Shown: positions 18,092 to 26,632 of the stretch, piece by piece
Layout: every line of letters begins with the position of its first letter
Numbering within the stretch: position 1 is the first letter of the stretch
Assembly (NCBI RefSeq): GCF_041687215.1
Contig: NZ_JAWLCI010000004.1
Span: forward strand, 62,001-126,000
DNA length: 64,000 nt
Reading direction: 5' to 3'
Source: Mariniphaga sp041687215
GTDB lineage: Bacteria > Bacteroidota > Bacteroidia > Bacteroidales > Prolixibacteraceae
Translations under genes and position numbers: made by a program
Notes under the pieces: model-generated
Database searches by the model: none
The model's input: only the letters and a program-made list of their open reading frames with translations
What the model was told of the DNA's origin: nothing

Positions 18092-18814
18092 ATGGGCAGA
18101 AATAACTGGTTTCAGTTTAAACAATTTAAAGTCATTCAGGAACAAACGGCCATGAAAGTAGGTACCGACGGCGTTTTACTGGGTTCCTGGGTTGACGTTT
18201 CGGAAGCAGAAACCATTTTGGATATCGGGGCAGGAACCGGTATTATTTCAATTATGCTGGCACAACGTTCGAAAATAAATACCAAAATAACCGGCATTGA
18301 AATAGAAAATAACGCGGCAGATGAAGCTTCCCTAAATGCAACAAATTCCCCATGGTCCGAAAAAATAACCATATTGAATAAATCCCTTCAGCAGTTTCAG
18401 CAACATTGTACCGAAAAGTTCGATCTCATTGTTTCCAATCCGCCATTCTTTTCCAACAGTCAAAAATCGAAATGTGAATATTTGGCCATGGCAAAACACA
18501 ATCATCTTTTACCACTCACAGAACTGGTGGAAAAATCGGTAAAACTCATGTCGTCCGTCGGAAAACTAGCAGTTATTTTGCCAGTGAATGAAGCAAAAAA
18601 AATAATTCAGTTGGCAAAAAAAGAAGGACTTTATTTGCTCCGGGAAACTGAAGTTCGGCCTAACGGTTTGAAACCACCCCATCGTTATCTTCTTGAATTT
18701 GGAAAAAATCCGGGTACTGCGGAAAAAGAAATCCTCCTTATTCACTCCAGCGAATCCAATAGTTATACTGAAAAATACAAATTCCTGACCCGCGACTTTT
18801 ACCTGAACTTTTAA
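18092..18814 (+). CDS. tRNA1(Val) A37 N6-methyltransferase-like
   Basis: TrmN6/YfiC-type SAM-dependent methyltransferase, which in E. coli methylates A37 of tRNA1(Val). The 240-residue chain begins with the family's FKQFKVIQ and AMKVGTDGVLLG, has SAM motif I ILDIGAGTGIISIMLAQ, and the amino-methyltransferase motif IVSNPPFF. The ATG at 18092, one base after the previous stop, is preferred to an in-frame codon inside the upstream gene. tRNA specificity is inferred from the family. Confidence 0.88.
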   Translation: MGRNNWFQFKQFKVIQEQTAMKVGTDGVLLGSWVDVSEAETILDIGAGTGIISIMLAQRSKINTKITGIEIENNAADEASLNATNSPWSEKITILNKSLQQFQQHCTEKFDLIVSNPPFFSNSQKSKCEYLAMAKHNHLLPLTELVEKSVKLMSSVGKLAVILPVNEAKKIIQLAKKEGLYLLRETEVRPNGLKPPHRYLLEFGKNPGTAEKEILLIHSSESNSYTEKYKFLTRDFYLNF

Positions 18815-18906
18815 ACTGTATTTTTCCTTTTTAAATTTAATACAGATCAATTCCGGCTTAGATGAAAGTATCCCGAAAACCTGGGATTATTGAATTTTAG
18901 CAGCGG

Positions 18907-19410
18907 TCAGGCCAGGAATAAGAACGGATTGAATATGCGATCCATACGTTTTGAAAAATTATGAACTGCTTCAAAATCAACTTTTGAGGTACTTTGTTTC
19001 ACATGAGCAACCTTCTTCACAATCATTCGTTCGAGAAAATTCATCCGTCCAAAATCAAAAGCACCTCCAAAATAAGCAGTGGCTTTTGCGCTTAAAAGCA
19101 GTTCTTCAGGATAAGCATTTTCCAGTTGTTTTTGCGCGGTTTCGCCTTCTTCCATACAACAAATGAACAAACCAAGCTCTTTTTGCATAAGCCCTGCCAA
19201 ATTTGAACTGCAAAATTCTTTTACCCTTTTTTGAATTTGCCCTGCATGGATGGAACCTCCAATAATTACACGATCATAATTTTTTAGAATTGGAGCTGAA
19301 TCATTCCTGAGGTTTACCAGGGTGACATCTCCGCCCAGGTAATCTTTCATCTGTTCCGAAATTTTTTTGGTGCACCCGTGTTGGGTAGCATAAACGATTA
19401 AAGTTTTCAT
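18907..19410 (-). CDS. Flavodoxin-domain protein, HemG-like
   Basis: A 167-residue flavodoxin-fold protein. The FMN phosphate loop is near the N-terminus (VYATQHGCTKKISEQM), followed by VIIGGSIHAGQIQ and FGGAFDFGRM, which resemble HemG, the menaquinone-linked protoporphyrinogen oxidase. The start at 19410 is chosen because the upstream extension (to 19488) is unlike the family. It is transcribed away from a flavin reductase gene 205 bases off, which could be its electron partner (inference). An anaerobic-type protoporphyrinogen oxidase is reasonable for a Bacteroidota, but a generic flavodoxin is not excluded. Confidence 0.78.
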   Translation of the reverse strand: MKTLIVYATQHGCTKKISEQMKDYLGGDVTLVNLRNDSAPILKNYDRVIIGGSIHAGQIQKRVKEFCSSNLAGLMQKELGLFICCMEEGETAQKQLENAYPEELLLSAKATAYFGGAFDFGRMNFLERMIVKKVAHVKQSTSKVDFEAVHNFSKRMDRIFNPFLFLA

Positions 19411-19581
19411 GTTTTTTTGTTTTTTGTTTTTCTGGCTTCTACAATTTTTTAATTTCTGAAATTCAGAATTTTGTTGAAAATTATTCAAAATAGACCGAAC
19501 AATTGTGTTAAAAATCGGTTAATTCTCTAAAATAACCGGCGAAATAGAATACCAAAAAGTCTTTTATTTGACAATTGATAC

Positions 19582-19589
19582 TATTTTTG
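19582..19589 (+). promoter_or_regulatory. -7 box TATTTTTG before the flavin reductase
   Basis: Exact TAnnTTTG match 27 bases before the ATG at 19616. Confidence 0.5.
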
Positions 19590-19615
19590 CCATTCTTTTA
19601 AAATTCTTATAAGCA

Positions 19616-20296
19616 ATGACTATAGAAATGAAGCCAGAAGTTCAACTTGATACCAATTATTATAAAGTACAACATATTAAAAATTTAACCGATAGCACTT
19701 TTTTACTGCGTTTGCCCAAAAGCCGTTTTAAATTTGAAGCCGGACAACACATCTCCCTTTCCATTGCCGGAGATTATCAGAGTCGCGAATATTCGATTTA
19801 CAGTGCAGAAGAAGCCGATTTTCTCGATGTTTTGGTAAAAGAAGTTGAAGGCGGATATTTTTCACCCAAACTGAAGCACCTGAAAAAAGGCGACATGGTG
19901 GAAGTGCATGGTCCTTTTGGCCGTTTTGCGCTCGATACCAAAAAACTGGAAACACACCAACATATTTTTATTGCCAGCGGAACCGGCATTGCACCGTTTC
20001 ACAGCATGGTAAAAAGCTATCCGGAACTGGATTACAAAATCATTCACGGAGTTCGCTATGCCAATGAAGCTTACGAAAGAGAAGAATATGAAAATGACCG
20101 GTTCTTTTTATGCACATCGCGTGATGATAGTGGCGATTACAAAGGAAGGTTAACCGGGTATTTAAAAGAAGCTCAGTTTGAAAAAAACTCTTGCTTTTAC
20201 CTTTGCGGCAACAGCGATATGATTTTCGATGCCATGGAAATTTTAAAAGAAAAAGGATTTAGCCGCGACGATGTGAATGTTGAAGTTTACTTTTAA
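19616..20296 (+). CDS. FAD-binding oxidoreductase, ferredoxin-NADP reductase family
   Basis: A 226-residue two-domain flavoprotein. The FAD-binding motif SREYSIYS (RxYS type) lies in the first barrel, the NAD(P)-binding motif IASGTGIAPFHSM near residue 120, and a CGNSDMIFDA with a C-terminal VEVYF, as in ferredoxin/flavodoxin NADP reductases. It has no [2Fe-2S] domain, so it should donate electrons to a separate carrier; the divergent flavodoxin is a candidate. Its stop is four bases from the stop of the convergent upp gene. Confidence 0.85.
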   Translation: MTIEMKPEVQLDTNYYKVQHIKNLTDSTFLLRLPKSRFKFEAGQHISLSIAGDYQSREYSIYSAEEADFLDVLVKEVEGGYFSPKLKHLKKGDMVEVHGPFGRFALDTKKLETHQHIFIASGTGIAPFHSMVKSYPELDYKIIHGVRYANEAYEREEYENDRFFLCTSRDDSGDYKGRLTGYLKEAQFEKNSCFYLCGNSDMIFDAMEILKEKGFSRDDVNVEVYF

Positions 20297-20300
20297 ACTT

Positions 20301-20963
20301 CTATTTCGAATCAATTTTTTCACCATAAGCCAGGTCACCGGCGTCGCCAAGCCCCGGAACAATGTATGATTTTGGGGTCATCCCTTCATCAACGGCACCA
20401 AGCCAAAGTGTTACATTATCAGCTTTTATGGTTTTCAGAATATAATCTACTCCCTGCTGACTGGCAATAATTGAAACCAGGTGCACATGGTCCGGCGTTC
20501 CCTTGCTGAACAAAGCTTCGTACCCAATTTCCATCGATTTTCCTGATGCAAGCATGGGATCAGATAAAATAACCACTTTGCCATCCAGTGATGGAGATGC
20601 CATGTATTCAAATTCTATTTCGAAGCCGCCATTATCAGTATATTTCCGATAGGCAGAAATAAAACAATTTTCAGCCCGGTCGAGGATTTTTAATAACCCG
20701 TTGTGCATGGCGAGTCCAGCCCTTAAAATGGTAGCAAGTACCGGTTGCTTTTCCAGCATGGGCACTTGGGCAACGCCCAGAGGTGTAATTACATCTGCTA
20801 CAGAATATTTCAAATCTTTACTGATTTCATAAGCAAATAGTTCGCCTAAACGATAAAGATTTTCACGAAAACGTAAAGGATCTTTCTGAATGGATATATC
20901 TCTTATCTCTGCGAGGTATTGGTTGAATACCGAATGGTTGTTGCCTAAAATTTTTACTTCCAT
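20301..20963 (-). CDS. upp: Uracil phosphoribosyltransferase
   Basis: Pyrimidine salvage: uracil plus PRPP gives UMP. The chain from the ATG at 20963 is 220 residues and starts MEVKILGNNHSVFNQYL; the open extension upstream to 21029 is not family-like. The PRPP-binding segment reads VVILSDPMLASGKSMEIGYE, with ILRAGLAMHNG before it and the uracil-binding end IVPGLGDAGDLAYG. The Bacteroidota version shows SGKS where E. coli Upp has TGGS. It is convergent with the flavin reductase and has no operon partner. Confidence 0.93.
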   Translation of the reverse strand: MEVKILGNNHSVFNQYLAEIRDISIQKDPLRFRENLYRLGELFAYEISKDLKYSVADVITPLGVAQVPMLEKQPVLATILRAGLAMHNGLLKILDRAENCFISAYRKYTDNGGFEIEFEYMASPSLDGKVVILSDPMLASGKSMEIGYEALFSKGTPDHVHLVSIIASQQGVDYILKTIKADNVTLWLGAVDEGMTPKSYIVPGLGDAGDLAYGEKIDSK

Positions 20964-21130
20964 CTTATCATCTTTAAAAACACGCGAATTACCAATGCCC
21001 TGAATTAGAACCTGAAAGTGAAAATTCATTGCTAAGGTTGTTCATTTCCAGTTTAAAATTTACGGCAGCAAAAATGCGAAATTTCAGGCAAAAAGTATTT
21101 AAAAATTGATTTTGGTTTGAACTGGGGCAT

Positions 21131-21159
21131 AAAAAAAAGACCCCGCAAGTAACAGAGTC
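21131..21159 (-). terminator. Possible terminator after the 55-residue protein gene
   Basis: On the minus strand a GACTCT...GGGGTC stem with G-T pairs is followed by eight T. It lies about 40 bases beyond the stop at 21201. The stem is weak. Confidence 0.4.
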
Positions 21160-21200
21160 CTTCAAATCATATTGTTTTTAATAAATAGTAGTCACCTCAA

Positions 21201-21368
21201 TTAAAGGCTAAAAAGCAAATCGGCACCCCAAAACAGGCCGAAAATAATTGCCACTCCGGCAATTGCACCCGCTGCCAGCGAAAGGATAAGATTAACCGGC
21301 AGTTTTTGTTTCACATCCTCAGATCCGGTTGTAATAACAATCTGATTTTGATTTACTTTTGTTTCCAT
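21201..21368 (-). CDS. Small single-span membrane protein, 55 residues
   Basis: A short frame with ATG at 21366-21368 and TAA at 21201-21203. The product has a polar N-terminus of about 23 residues (METKVNQNQIVITTGSEDVK) and one hydrophobic helix, VNLILSLAAGAIAGVAIIFG, ending in WGADLLFSL. The helix is rich in small residues (AAGAIAG), a pattern seen in packed or oligomeric helices. A perfect -7 box lies 42 bases upstream and a weak terminator downstream. I recognise no family. Confidence 0.6.
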   Translation of the reverse strand: METKVNQNQIVITTGSEDVKQKLPVNLILSLAAGAIAGVAIIFGLFWGADLLFSL

Positions 21369-21409
21369 AGTTTTCAATTTTCGTTAAAAAAAGACTAAAA
21401 TGTCTTCTG

Positions 21410-21417
21410 CAAATGTA
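21410..21417 (-). promoter_or_regulatory. -7 box TACATTTG for the 55-residue protein
   Basis: Exact TAnnTTTG on the minus strand, 41 bases before the ATG at 21368. The intervening leader holds a small AAGAC/GTCTT hairpin. Confidence 0.5.
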
Positions 21418-21571
21418 TGAAGAAATTTTTAGATGTGTTTTTTAACATGTTTTTTTAACATTTCTATTAATTTACTATTAACGTATAAGTTACGGATATA
21501 AACGGTGAAACCTGTTAAAAAATTTCTGAAATTTTCAACCAACTCAGAACTATTTTTCAACAGGTGTTAAT

Positions 21572-21595
21572 AAAAAAGCCCTGCAAATGCAAGGC
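21572..21595 (-). terminator. Terminator after the secreted 194-residue protein
   Basis: Minus-strand stem GCCTTGC / GCAGGGC (21589-21595 with 21578-21584; one T-G pair), four-base loop, then a T run. It lies 25 bases after the stop at 21620. Confidence 0.8.
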
Positions 21596-21619
21596 CTTTC
21601 CTTTCTTCCATTAACCAAT

Positions 21620-22204
21620 TTATTTCACCAAATTATAAGTAAATTCGTTGTTATATGAACTTAAAACTACCTTGTAATTTCCATTTTCAAGCTTTGACAA
21701 ATCGTAACCGGAAGTAATGTTAAAATCTCTTCCCAGTTTTGTTTCATAAACCAGGCCTTCGCTATTGTAGAAATACAATTTCATGCTTTCCTGGTCAAAA
21801 TTCAGGTACGAAAGCTTTAACTCATTGTTTTTAAAATCGAAGTAAGGTGCAAAATGCACTTTTGATTCTCCAACTTCAATTCCGCTTCCCGATACCTGAA
21901 AATCGTTCATCACTTTTGTGTCGTTTACTTTCAGGTTCAGAACGTACTTTCCATCCTCCAAACCTTTAAAGTCGTAAATTTGTTTGAAATCGGTAACTGG
22001 CTCGCTGGTTTGTTTGTAATAAACCATGTCGCCATTTTCGGCTTTAATACTCACCTCAAAAATTGCAGGATTTTCGTTGGTAACTGAAACGATTGCCCGC
22101 TCTGAATTGATCGGGACAACATTCATTTTTGGTTTTTCAACCGCAGTGGAAATTGTTGCTACTGCTAAAGCTGCTACTGTAAAAGCTAAATTAATTGTTT
22201 TCAT
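21620..22204 (-). CDS. Secreted beta-rich protein of unknown function
   Basis: A 194-residue exported protein with a signal peptide (MKTINLAFTVAALAVATIST). The mature part appears to hold two immunoglobulin-like or carbohydrate-binding-type beta units, each closing with a similar phrase: YDFKGLEDGKYVLNLKV and YDLSKLENGNYKVVLSS. This repeated L-x-DGxY pattern resembles T9SS-type C-terminal sorting modules, but the chain lacks a clear terminal sorting motif. Start at 22204 rather than 22213 keeps a normal signal peptide. Function is unknown; a terminator and a -7 box frame it as a single gene. Confidence 0.7.
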   Translation of the reverse strand: MKTINLAFTVAALAVATISTAVEKPKMNVVPINSERAIVSVTNENPAIFEVSIKAENGDMVYYKQTSEPVTDFKQIYDFKGLEDGKYVLNLKVNDTKVMNDFQVSGSGIEVGESKVHFAPYFDFKNNELKLSYLNFDQESMKLYFYNSEGLVYETKLGRDFNITSGYDLSKLENGNYKVVLSSYNNEFTYNLVK

Positions 22205-22531
22205 GTTTTTCAATTTTAATTTTTTAACTGTTTTTAAGTCACATTTTTTAATTGTTTCTGTTTTCCTATGACTTCAAATTTTGTCTTTCGTTTAATTTTG
22301 ATTGACAGTGCAAACATAGTTTGTTTTTAAAAATATGCTGTAAAACATACGTTAAAAGTTTATCAAATAATTGTGAATTTAATGGAAGATATATTAACTG
22401 AATGTAATTTATAATTTAAAATGCTGTGAGTAAATACATTACATTTAATAATATGTTATTATCAATTATCGTGCCTTAATTATTTCAGATATGTTAAGTT
22501 AATTTTACTTATTTTCGCAAAAAAGGATAAA
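22205..22531. other. Divergent AT-rich intergenic region
   Basis: 327 bases between the secreted-protein gene (minus) and the ComB-like gene (plus). Very AT-rich, with no frame or RNA I can support. It holds a minus-strand -7 box at 22311-22318 and a near-consensus plus-strand box TATTTTCG at 22510-22517. Confidence 0.6.
22311..22318 (-). promoter_or_regulatory. -7 box TATGTTTG for the secreted-protein gene
   Basis: Exact TAnnTTTG on the minus strand about 105 bases upstream of the ATG at 22204, giving a leader of about 100 bases if used. Confidence 0.45.
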
Positions 22532-23233
22532 ATGGACATTCAAATACTCCAATTGATTGACGGAGCAAAAGATGCAACAGGATTAACCGTGATTATAGAT
22601 GTTTTCAGGGCATTTTCCACCGCTTGCTTTGCCATGGAAAAGGGAGCTGAAAAAATAATTCCCGTAGGAAATATTGAAAAAGCTTATCAAATCAGGGAAA
22701 AAAATCCGGAATTTCTGTTAATGGGCGAACGCAACGAAATGAAACCGCACGGATTCGATTTCGGCAATTCACCTTCTCAATTGCTTCATGCAAATTTAAC
22801 AGGTAAAACAATTGTACACACCACCAGCTCGGGAACGCAAGGCATTGAGGCCGCGGCTCACGCACCTGAAATAATTACAGGCAGCTTTGTAAATGCCCAT
22901 GCTATTATTCGGTACATAAAAAAACTGAACCCCGAAACTTTATCGTTGGTTTGTATGGGTTATGCCTGTGAATATCCAACCGACGAAGATACACTTTGCG
23001 CCGAGTATATCAGAAATGAGTTAAAAGGACTGCCCAACGATTTCAACAAAATGAAAGAAATTATCAGAAAAGGCTCGGGAAAACGTTTTTTTGAAGCTGA
23101 AAAACAGGAATGGGCGCCAAAAGAAGATTTTGATCTTTGTCTTGACCTGAATCGTTTTAATTTTGTGCTTAGGGTTGAAAAAAGCAGTGCTTACAATTTT
23201 CTGCAAAAAATTGATATGCCCGAAAATCTCTGA
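22532..23233 (+). CDS. ComB-like 2-phosphosulfolactate phosphatase family protein
   Basis: Belongs to the ComB family, Mg-dependent phosphatases that convert 2-phosphosulfolactate to sulfolactate in coenzyme M synthesis. The 233 residues show TVIIDVFRAFSTACFAME near the start, LLMGERNEMKPHGFDFGNSP and TIVHTTSSGTQGIEAA, all conserved. Bacteroidota do not make coenzyme M as far as is known, so the real substrate is uncertain; a role in sulfolactate-type metabolism or an unrelated phosphatase activity is possible. It is followed 13 bases later by the C-S lyase gene, which together suggests organosulfur metabolism (inference). Confidence 0.85.
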   Translation: MDIQILQLIDGAKDATGLTVIIDVFRAFSTACFAMEKGAEKIIPVGNIEKAYQIREKNPEFLLMGERNEMKPHGFDFGNSPSQLLHANLTGKTIVHTTSSGTQGIEAAAHAPEIITGSFVNAHAIIRYIKKLNPETLSLVCMGYACEYPTDEDTLCAEYIRNELKGLPNDFNKMKEIIRKGSGKRFFEAEKQEWAPKEDFDLCLDLNRFNFVLRVEKSSAYNFLQKIDMPENL

Positions 23234-23246
23234 AAAAAATCTGAAC

Positions 23247-24422
23247 ATGAAAAAATATAATTTTGATGAAGTTATCCCACGCAGTGGAACCAACTGCATA
23301 AAGTACGATGCAAAAGAGTGGATGTTTAAAACTGACGATGTTCTGCCGTTGTGGGTGGCCGATACCGATTTTCGTACTCCTGACTTTATTGTGGAGGCCA
23401 TAAAAAAAAGGGCCGAACACGAAATTTATGGATATACATTTAAACCCGATTCCTATTACAATGCAATAATTGGTTGGATGGAACGCCGCCACAACTGGTC
23501 GATAAAAAAAGAGTGGATTTCCTTTAGTCCGGGAGTTGTTGCCGGTCTCACCATTGCTATTGAAACCTTTTCGAAACCCGGTGACAGTGTGATTGTGCAG
23601 CCTCCGGTTTATTTCCCGTTTTTCGACAGTGTGAAAGGAACCAAACGCAAATTGATTGAAAATCCGCTGAAAATTGAAAATGGTAGATTTACCTTCGATT
23701 TTGACGATTTGAAATCGAAAATTGATAAAAATACCAAGCTACTTTTGTTGTGTAATCCGCAAAACCCGGGTGGAATGGTTTGGACCCGCAGCGAGTTGGA
23801 AGAACTTTCGGCAATTTGTCTTAAACACGGTATTACTGTTATTTCCGACGAAATTCATTCCGATTTGATTTTTGAAGGACATACTCATATTCCGTTCTCT
23901 ACCCTCTCGGAGGAAGCGGCTAAAAATTCGGTGGTTTGTATGGCTCCCAGCAAAACGTTTAATGTGGCAGGTTTGGCTTCTTCGCTGGTAATTATACCAG
24001 AAAAAGCAAAGCATGCCAGATATGAAAGGGCTTTAAATGTGGGGCACCTGGGCATGGGAAATATTTTTGGTTCAGTAGCGCTTGAAGCTGCTTATAATCA
24101 TGGAGATGAATGGCTCGAACAGTTGATGGATTACCTTTGGGAAAATTATCTTTTACTTGAAAAATTCATGAAACAACACTTGCCCAAAGTTAAAGTGATG
24201 AAACCCGAGGCCACCTTTTTAATCTGGCTCGATTTCAGTGCCTACGGAATGAATGACGAAGAGCTTATGAAATTCACTGTGGAAAAAGCAAAAGTTGGGC
24301 TGAACAACGGCGGACGTTTTGGCACAGGTGGCGACGGATGGTTGCGTTTGAATATTGGCTGCCCCCGAAGTGTGCTGGAAGAGGGACTGGAAAGATTAAA
24401 AACAGCTTTCTGTCAGATTTAA
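23247..24422 (+). CDS. PatB/MalY-type PLP-dependent C-S lyase
   Basis: A 391-residue fold-type I PLP enzyme of the PatB/MalY group, which cleaves cystathionine or related thioethers to pyruvate, ammonia and a thiol. Start at 23247 (MKKYNFDEVIPRSGTNCIKY) matches the family; upstream codons overlap the ComB gene. Landmarks: LPLWVADTDFRTPDFI, SPGVVAGLTIAIE, LLLCNPQNPGGMVW, SDEIHSDLIFEG, and the PLP-lysine motif APSKTFNVAGLASS. The C-terminal RLNIGCPRSVLEEGLERL is typical. Probably co-transcribed with the ComB-like gene. Confidence 0.92.
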   Translation: MKKYNFDEVIPRSGTNCIKYDAKEWMFKTDDVLPLWVADTDFRTPDFIVEAIKKRAEHEIYGYTFKPDSYYNAIIGWMERRHNWSIKKEWISFSPGVVAGLTIAIETFSKPGDSVIVQPPVYFPFFDSVKGTKRKLIENPLKIENGRFTFDFDDLKSKIDKNTKLLLLCNPQNPGGMVWTRSELEELSAICLKHGITVISDEIHSDLIFEGHTHIPFSTLSEEAAKNSVVCMAPSKTFNVAGLASSLVIIPEKAKHARYERALNVGHLGMGNIFGSVALEAAYNHGDEWLEQLMDYLWENYLLLEKFMKQHLPKVKVMKPEATFLIWLDFSAYGMNDEELMKFTVEKAKVGLNNGGRFGTGGDGWLRLNIGCPRSVLEEGLERLKTAFCQI

Positions 24423-24556
24423 CTATGGTAACATCAATTTCTAATAAACTTAAATTCATCTAACCGGATAACATTTCTACAAAAAAATTCAGGGTATTAC
24501 TTACAATAAAAGCATTGCCACAATCTTATGATGTATTTGTATTTTGCACGAATTGT

Positions 24557-25120
24557 TCAATCAACTATTAAGGGCGGTCCAACCACTTTCATGTCATGGT
24601 CGGCAAATACTTGCTCAATTTCTTCTTTTGCTGGCGGCAAAGTCCACTTATCAGTTACTGCAAAAAAATCTTCCATTTTACCTGCCGGTAAATAAGAAAC
24701 TATCATTCTTCCCTTTTCGGTTAGCTGAACAAATGCATGTTGAATATTTCGCGGAAGAAAGATGATATCTCCGGCTTTCATTTGATATGTGTCGTTGCCA
24801 ACCTGAAATTTATACTCACCTTCAATCACATAGAACCATTCATCCTGATTCGGATGAATGTGCAGGGGCGGTCCGCCGTTTGGCGTTAAACCTGTCTGTT
24901 CAAAAACAGCCAAATCATTTTCAGTGTCTTTTCCTGAAATTTTAATATCTAAGGTATTTAGTGTAACCCCTTTCATTTTATAGTGAACTCCAAATCTGGC
25001 TTCTCCAGAATTTACCTTAAATCCTTTGGTGATTCCAAGAGCAGTTTTAGGGAGAATTTTCGCCAAAAGCGTTAAAGGGTAAAATGCGAGGGTTGTTAAA
25101 ATAAATTTTGTCCGATTCAT
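24557..25120 (-). CDS. Exported cupin-domain protein
   Basis: A 187-residue protein with an N-terminal hydrophobic leader (FILTTLAFYPLTLLAKI) and a single cupin barrel. Metal-ligand motif 1 is PLHIHPNQDEWFYVIEG (His, His, Glu) and motif 2 GDIIFLPRNIQHAFV (His). This arrangement is typical of a large cupin_2 group with no common reaction. Start at 25120 is chosen because the residues before it (to 25153) precede the leader. It is single, convergent with the C-S lyase, and the 272 bases upstream hold no gene. Confidence 0.78.
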   Translation of the reverse strand: MNRTKFILTTLAFYPLTLLAKILPKTALGITKGFKVNSGEARFGVHYKMKGVTLNTLDIKISGKDTENDLAVFEQTGLTPNGGPPLHIHPNQDEWFYVIEGEYKFQVGNDTYQMKAGDIIFLPRNIQHAFVQLTEKGRMIVSYLPAGKMEDFFAVTDKWTLPPAKEEIEQVFADHDMKVVGPPLIVD

Positions 25121-25392
25121 AAAATAAAGGTTTTTCCATTTTTCCAATAACAAATTTTCGGTTTGTTAAGTTCAGGGTACAATGAAGCTTCATTTTGAAA
25201 TTCAACACAACCCATTTATCTAATAATCAATAAAATACAACGATATTCCACTTCGAAATTATTGTTAAAGTACTAAAAGGCCCGATCTGGCTGACCAAAC
25301 AAAATGGATAATTGGACCGGGCTTCACTCCTGCAGTCACAACCTTACGGCATACTGAATCAGAAATGGTTGGGGAAATATATTCTATCAACT

Positions 25393-26376
25393 CTAAAAAT
25401 GTTGATTAATCCATTGCACTGCCCGTTCAACATCCTGATCTTCCATGCAGCGAAAATGTTTTTTAGGGCAGGAATGGTAACCAAGTTTGGAACAAGGACG
25501 GCATTTTAATCCTTCCACTTCAAGCATTTCCGAAGCCGGATGCGCCTGGTAGGGATACATTCCGAACTGTGGAACCGTATTTCCCCAAAATGAAAGAATT
25601 TTCTTTTTAAAGGCAGCGGCGATGTGCATCAGACCCGTGTCGTTGGCTAATACCACGCGGGCATCGCGCACCAGGCTGGCCGATTTGTACAGACTAATTT
25701 TCCCCGCCAGATTTAAAACATTTTCACCTGTATAAGCCACAATTCTCTCCCCTTCCTCCGTTTCAAGCTGCCCACCTAAAAGAATCACTGGAAAAGAAAT
25801 GTTATTACAAATTTCAGCTACTTTTTCAGCCGGTAGTTTTTTAGTTTCCCAGGTTCCTGCAATTACAAACGCAACATACCCGTTTTGATATTTTTCTGGC
25901 AAATCTTTAAAATTAAATGCCTCATTTTCAGGAATAAAAAAATCGAGGCCTGCCCCATCGTTTCTTACCTCGAAAACTGATAACGTTTGGAGATACCTGT
26001 CAACAATGTGTTTTTGGGGTAATCGGTTAATTTTAAATTTTACCAGCAGAAATTTTTCGATATTAAGTTTTTTGAATGAAAAAGAAGGAACACCAATCCT
26101 GCTTTTTATGCGATTACTCCTGAAGTTCTGATGCAAATCAACAATGTAATCGAACTGCTCCTGTTTAAGCTGTTCAATTAACTCCGAAAGGTTTCCTGAA
26201 AGGGTGTGTACTTTTTCGATATACGGACTGGAAGAAACCAGCGATTGGTATTTCTTTTTGGTTGCAAAATGGATCTCGGCGCCTTCAACCTGCTTTTTTA
26301 AGCAGCGTACTACCGGCGATGTAAGTACGATATCGCCAATGGAGCTCAACCGTATGATCAGGAATTTAATTTTCAA
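25393..26376 (-). CDS. Glycosyltransferase family 9 (heptosyltransferase-like)
   Basis: ADP-heptose:LPS heptosyltransferase family, adding sugars to lipopolysaccharide at the inner membrane. The 327 residues show the GT9 start FLIIRLSSIGDIVLTSPVVR, FAIAGTWETKKLP-like nucleotide-binding region (here VAFVIAGTWETKKLP) and the conserved ANDTGLMHIAAAF with SFWGNTVPQFG. A cysteine-rich C-terminus CRPCSKLGYHSCPKKHFRC is common in Bacteroidota homologs. The ATG overlaps the atpC stop by four bases (ATGA), so it is translated with the ATP synthase genes, an arrangement without functional sense but typical of local operon packing. Confidence 0.9.
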   Translation of the reverse strand: MKIKFLIIRLSSIGDIVLTSPVVRCLKKQVEGAEIHFATKKKYQSLVSSSPYIEKVHTLSGNLSELIEQLKQEQFDYIVDLHQNFRSNRIKSRIGVPSFSFKKLNIEKFLLVKFKINRLPQKHIVDRYLQTLSVFEVRNDGAGLDFFIPENEAFNFKDLPEKYQNGYVAFVIAGTWETKKLPAEKVAEICNNISFPVILLGGQLETEEGERIVAYTGENVLNLAGKISLYKSASLVRDARVVLANDTGLMHIAAAFKKKILSFWGNTVPQFGMYPYQAHPASEMLEVEGLKCRPCSKLGYHSCPKKHFRCMEDQDVERAVQWINQHF

Positions 26377-26615
26377 ACTGATTCCAGTAAAACAATTACA
26401 GTATTGTCCTTATTTTCAACAATTCCCCCGCTTACTTCGAAGGTGTACCGGCGGTCTTTTTCATCAATAACCCTGATAACGCCCTTACTGAGGGTTGAAA
26501 TAATAGGCGCATGGTTTTTCAGAATTTCAAACAATCCTTTACTACCGGGTAACCTGATTCGTTTTATTTCTCCCTCGTAAATTTTTTTATCGGGTGTGAT
26601 GATTTCGAGAAACAT
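26373..26615 (-). CDS. atpC: ATP synthase F1 epsilon subunit, short form
   Basis: The epsilon subunit links the F1 head to the c-ring and can brake ATP hydrolysis. At 80 residues only the N-terminal beta-sandwich is present: FLEIITPDKKIYEGEIKRIR, PGSKGLFEILKNHAPIIS and FEVSGGIVENKDNTVIVL. The C-terminal two-helix regulatory domain of longer homologs (about 130-140 residues) is missing; short forms are, to my knowledge, usual in Bacteroidota. It follows atpD by 17 bases and overlaps the GT9 gene by four bases. Confidence 0.92.
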   Translation of the reverse strand: MFLEIITPDKKIYEGEIKRIRLPGSKGLFEILKNHAPIISTLSKGVIRVIDEKDRRYTFEVSGGIVENKDNTVIVLLESV

Positions 26616-26632
26616 GATCTTAATTTTTAAAA

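Noticed and set aside
25277..25324. Imperfect GCCCG/CGGGC inverted repeat after the GT9 gene
   Set aside because: Possible terminator of the ATP synthase operon, but the stem is short and the loop long; not strong enough to list as a feature.
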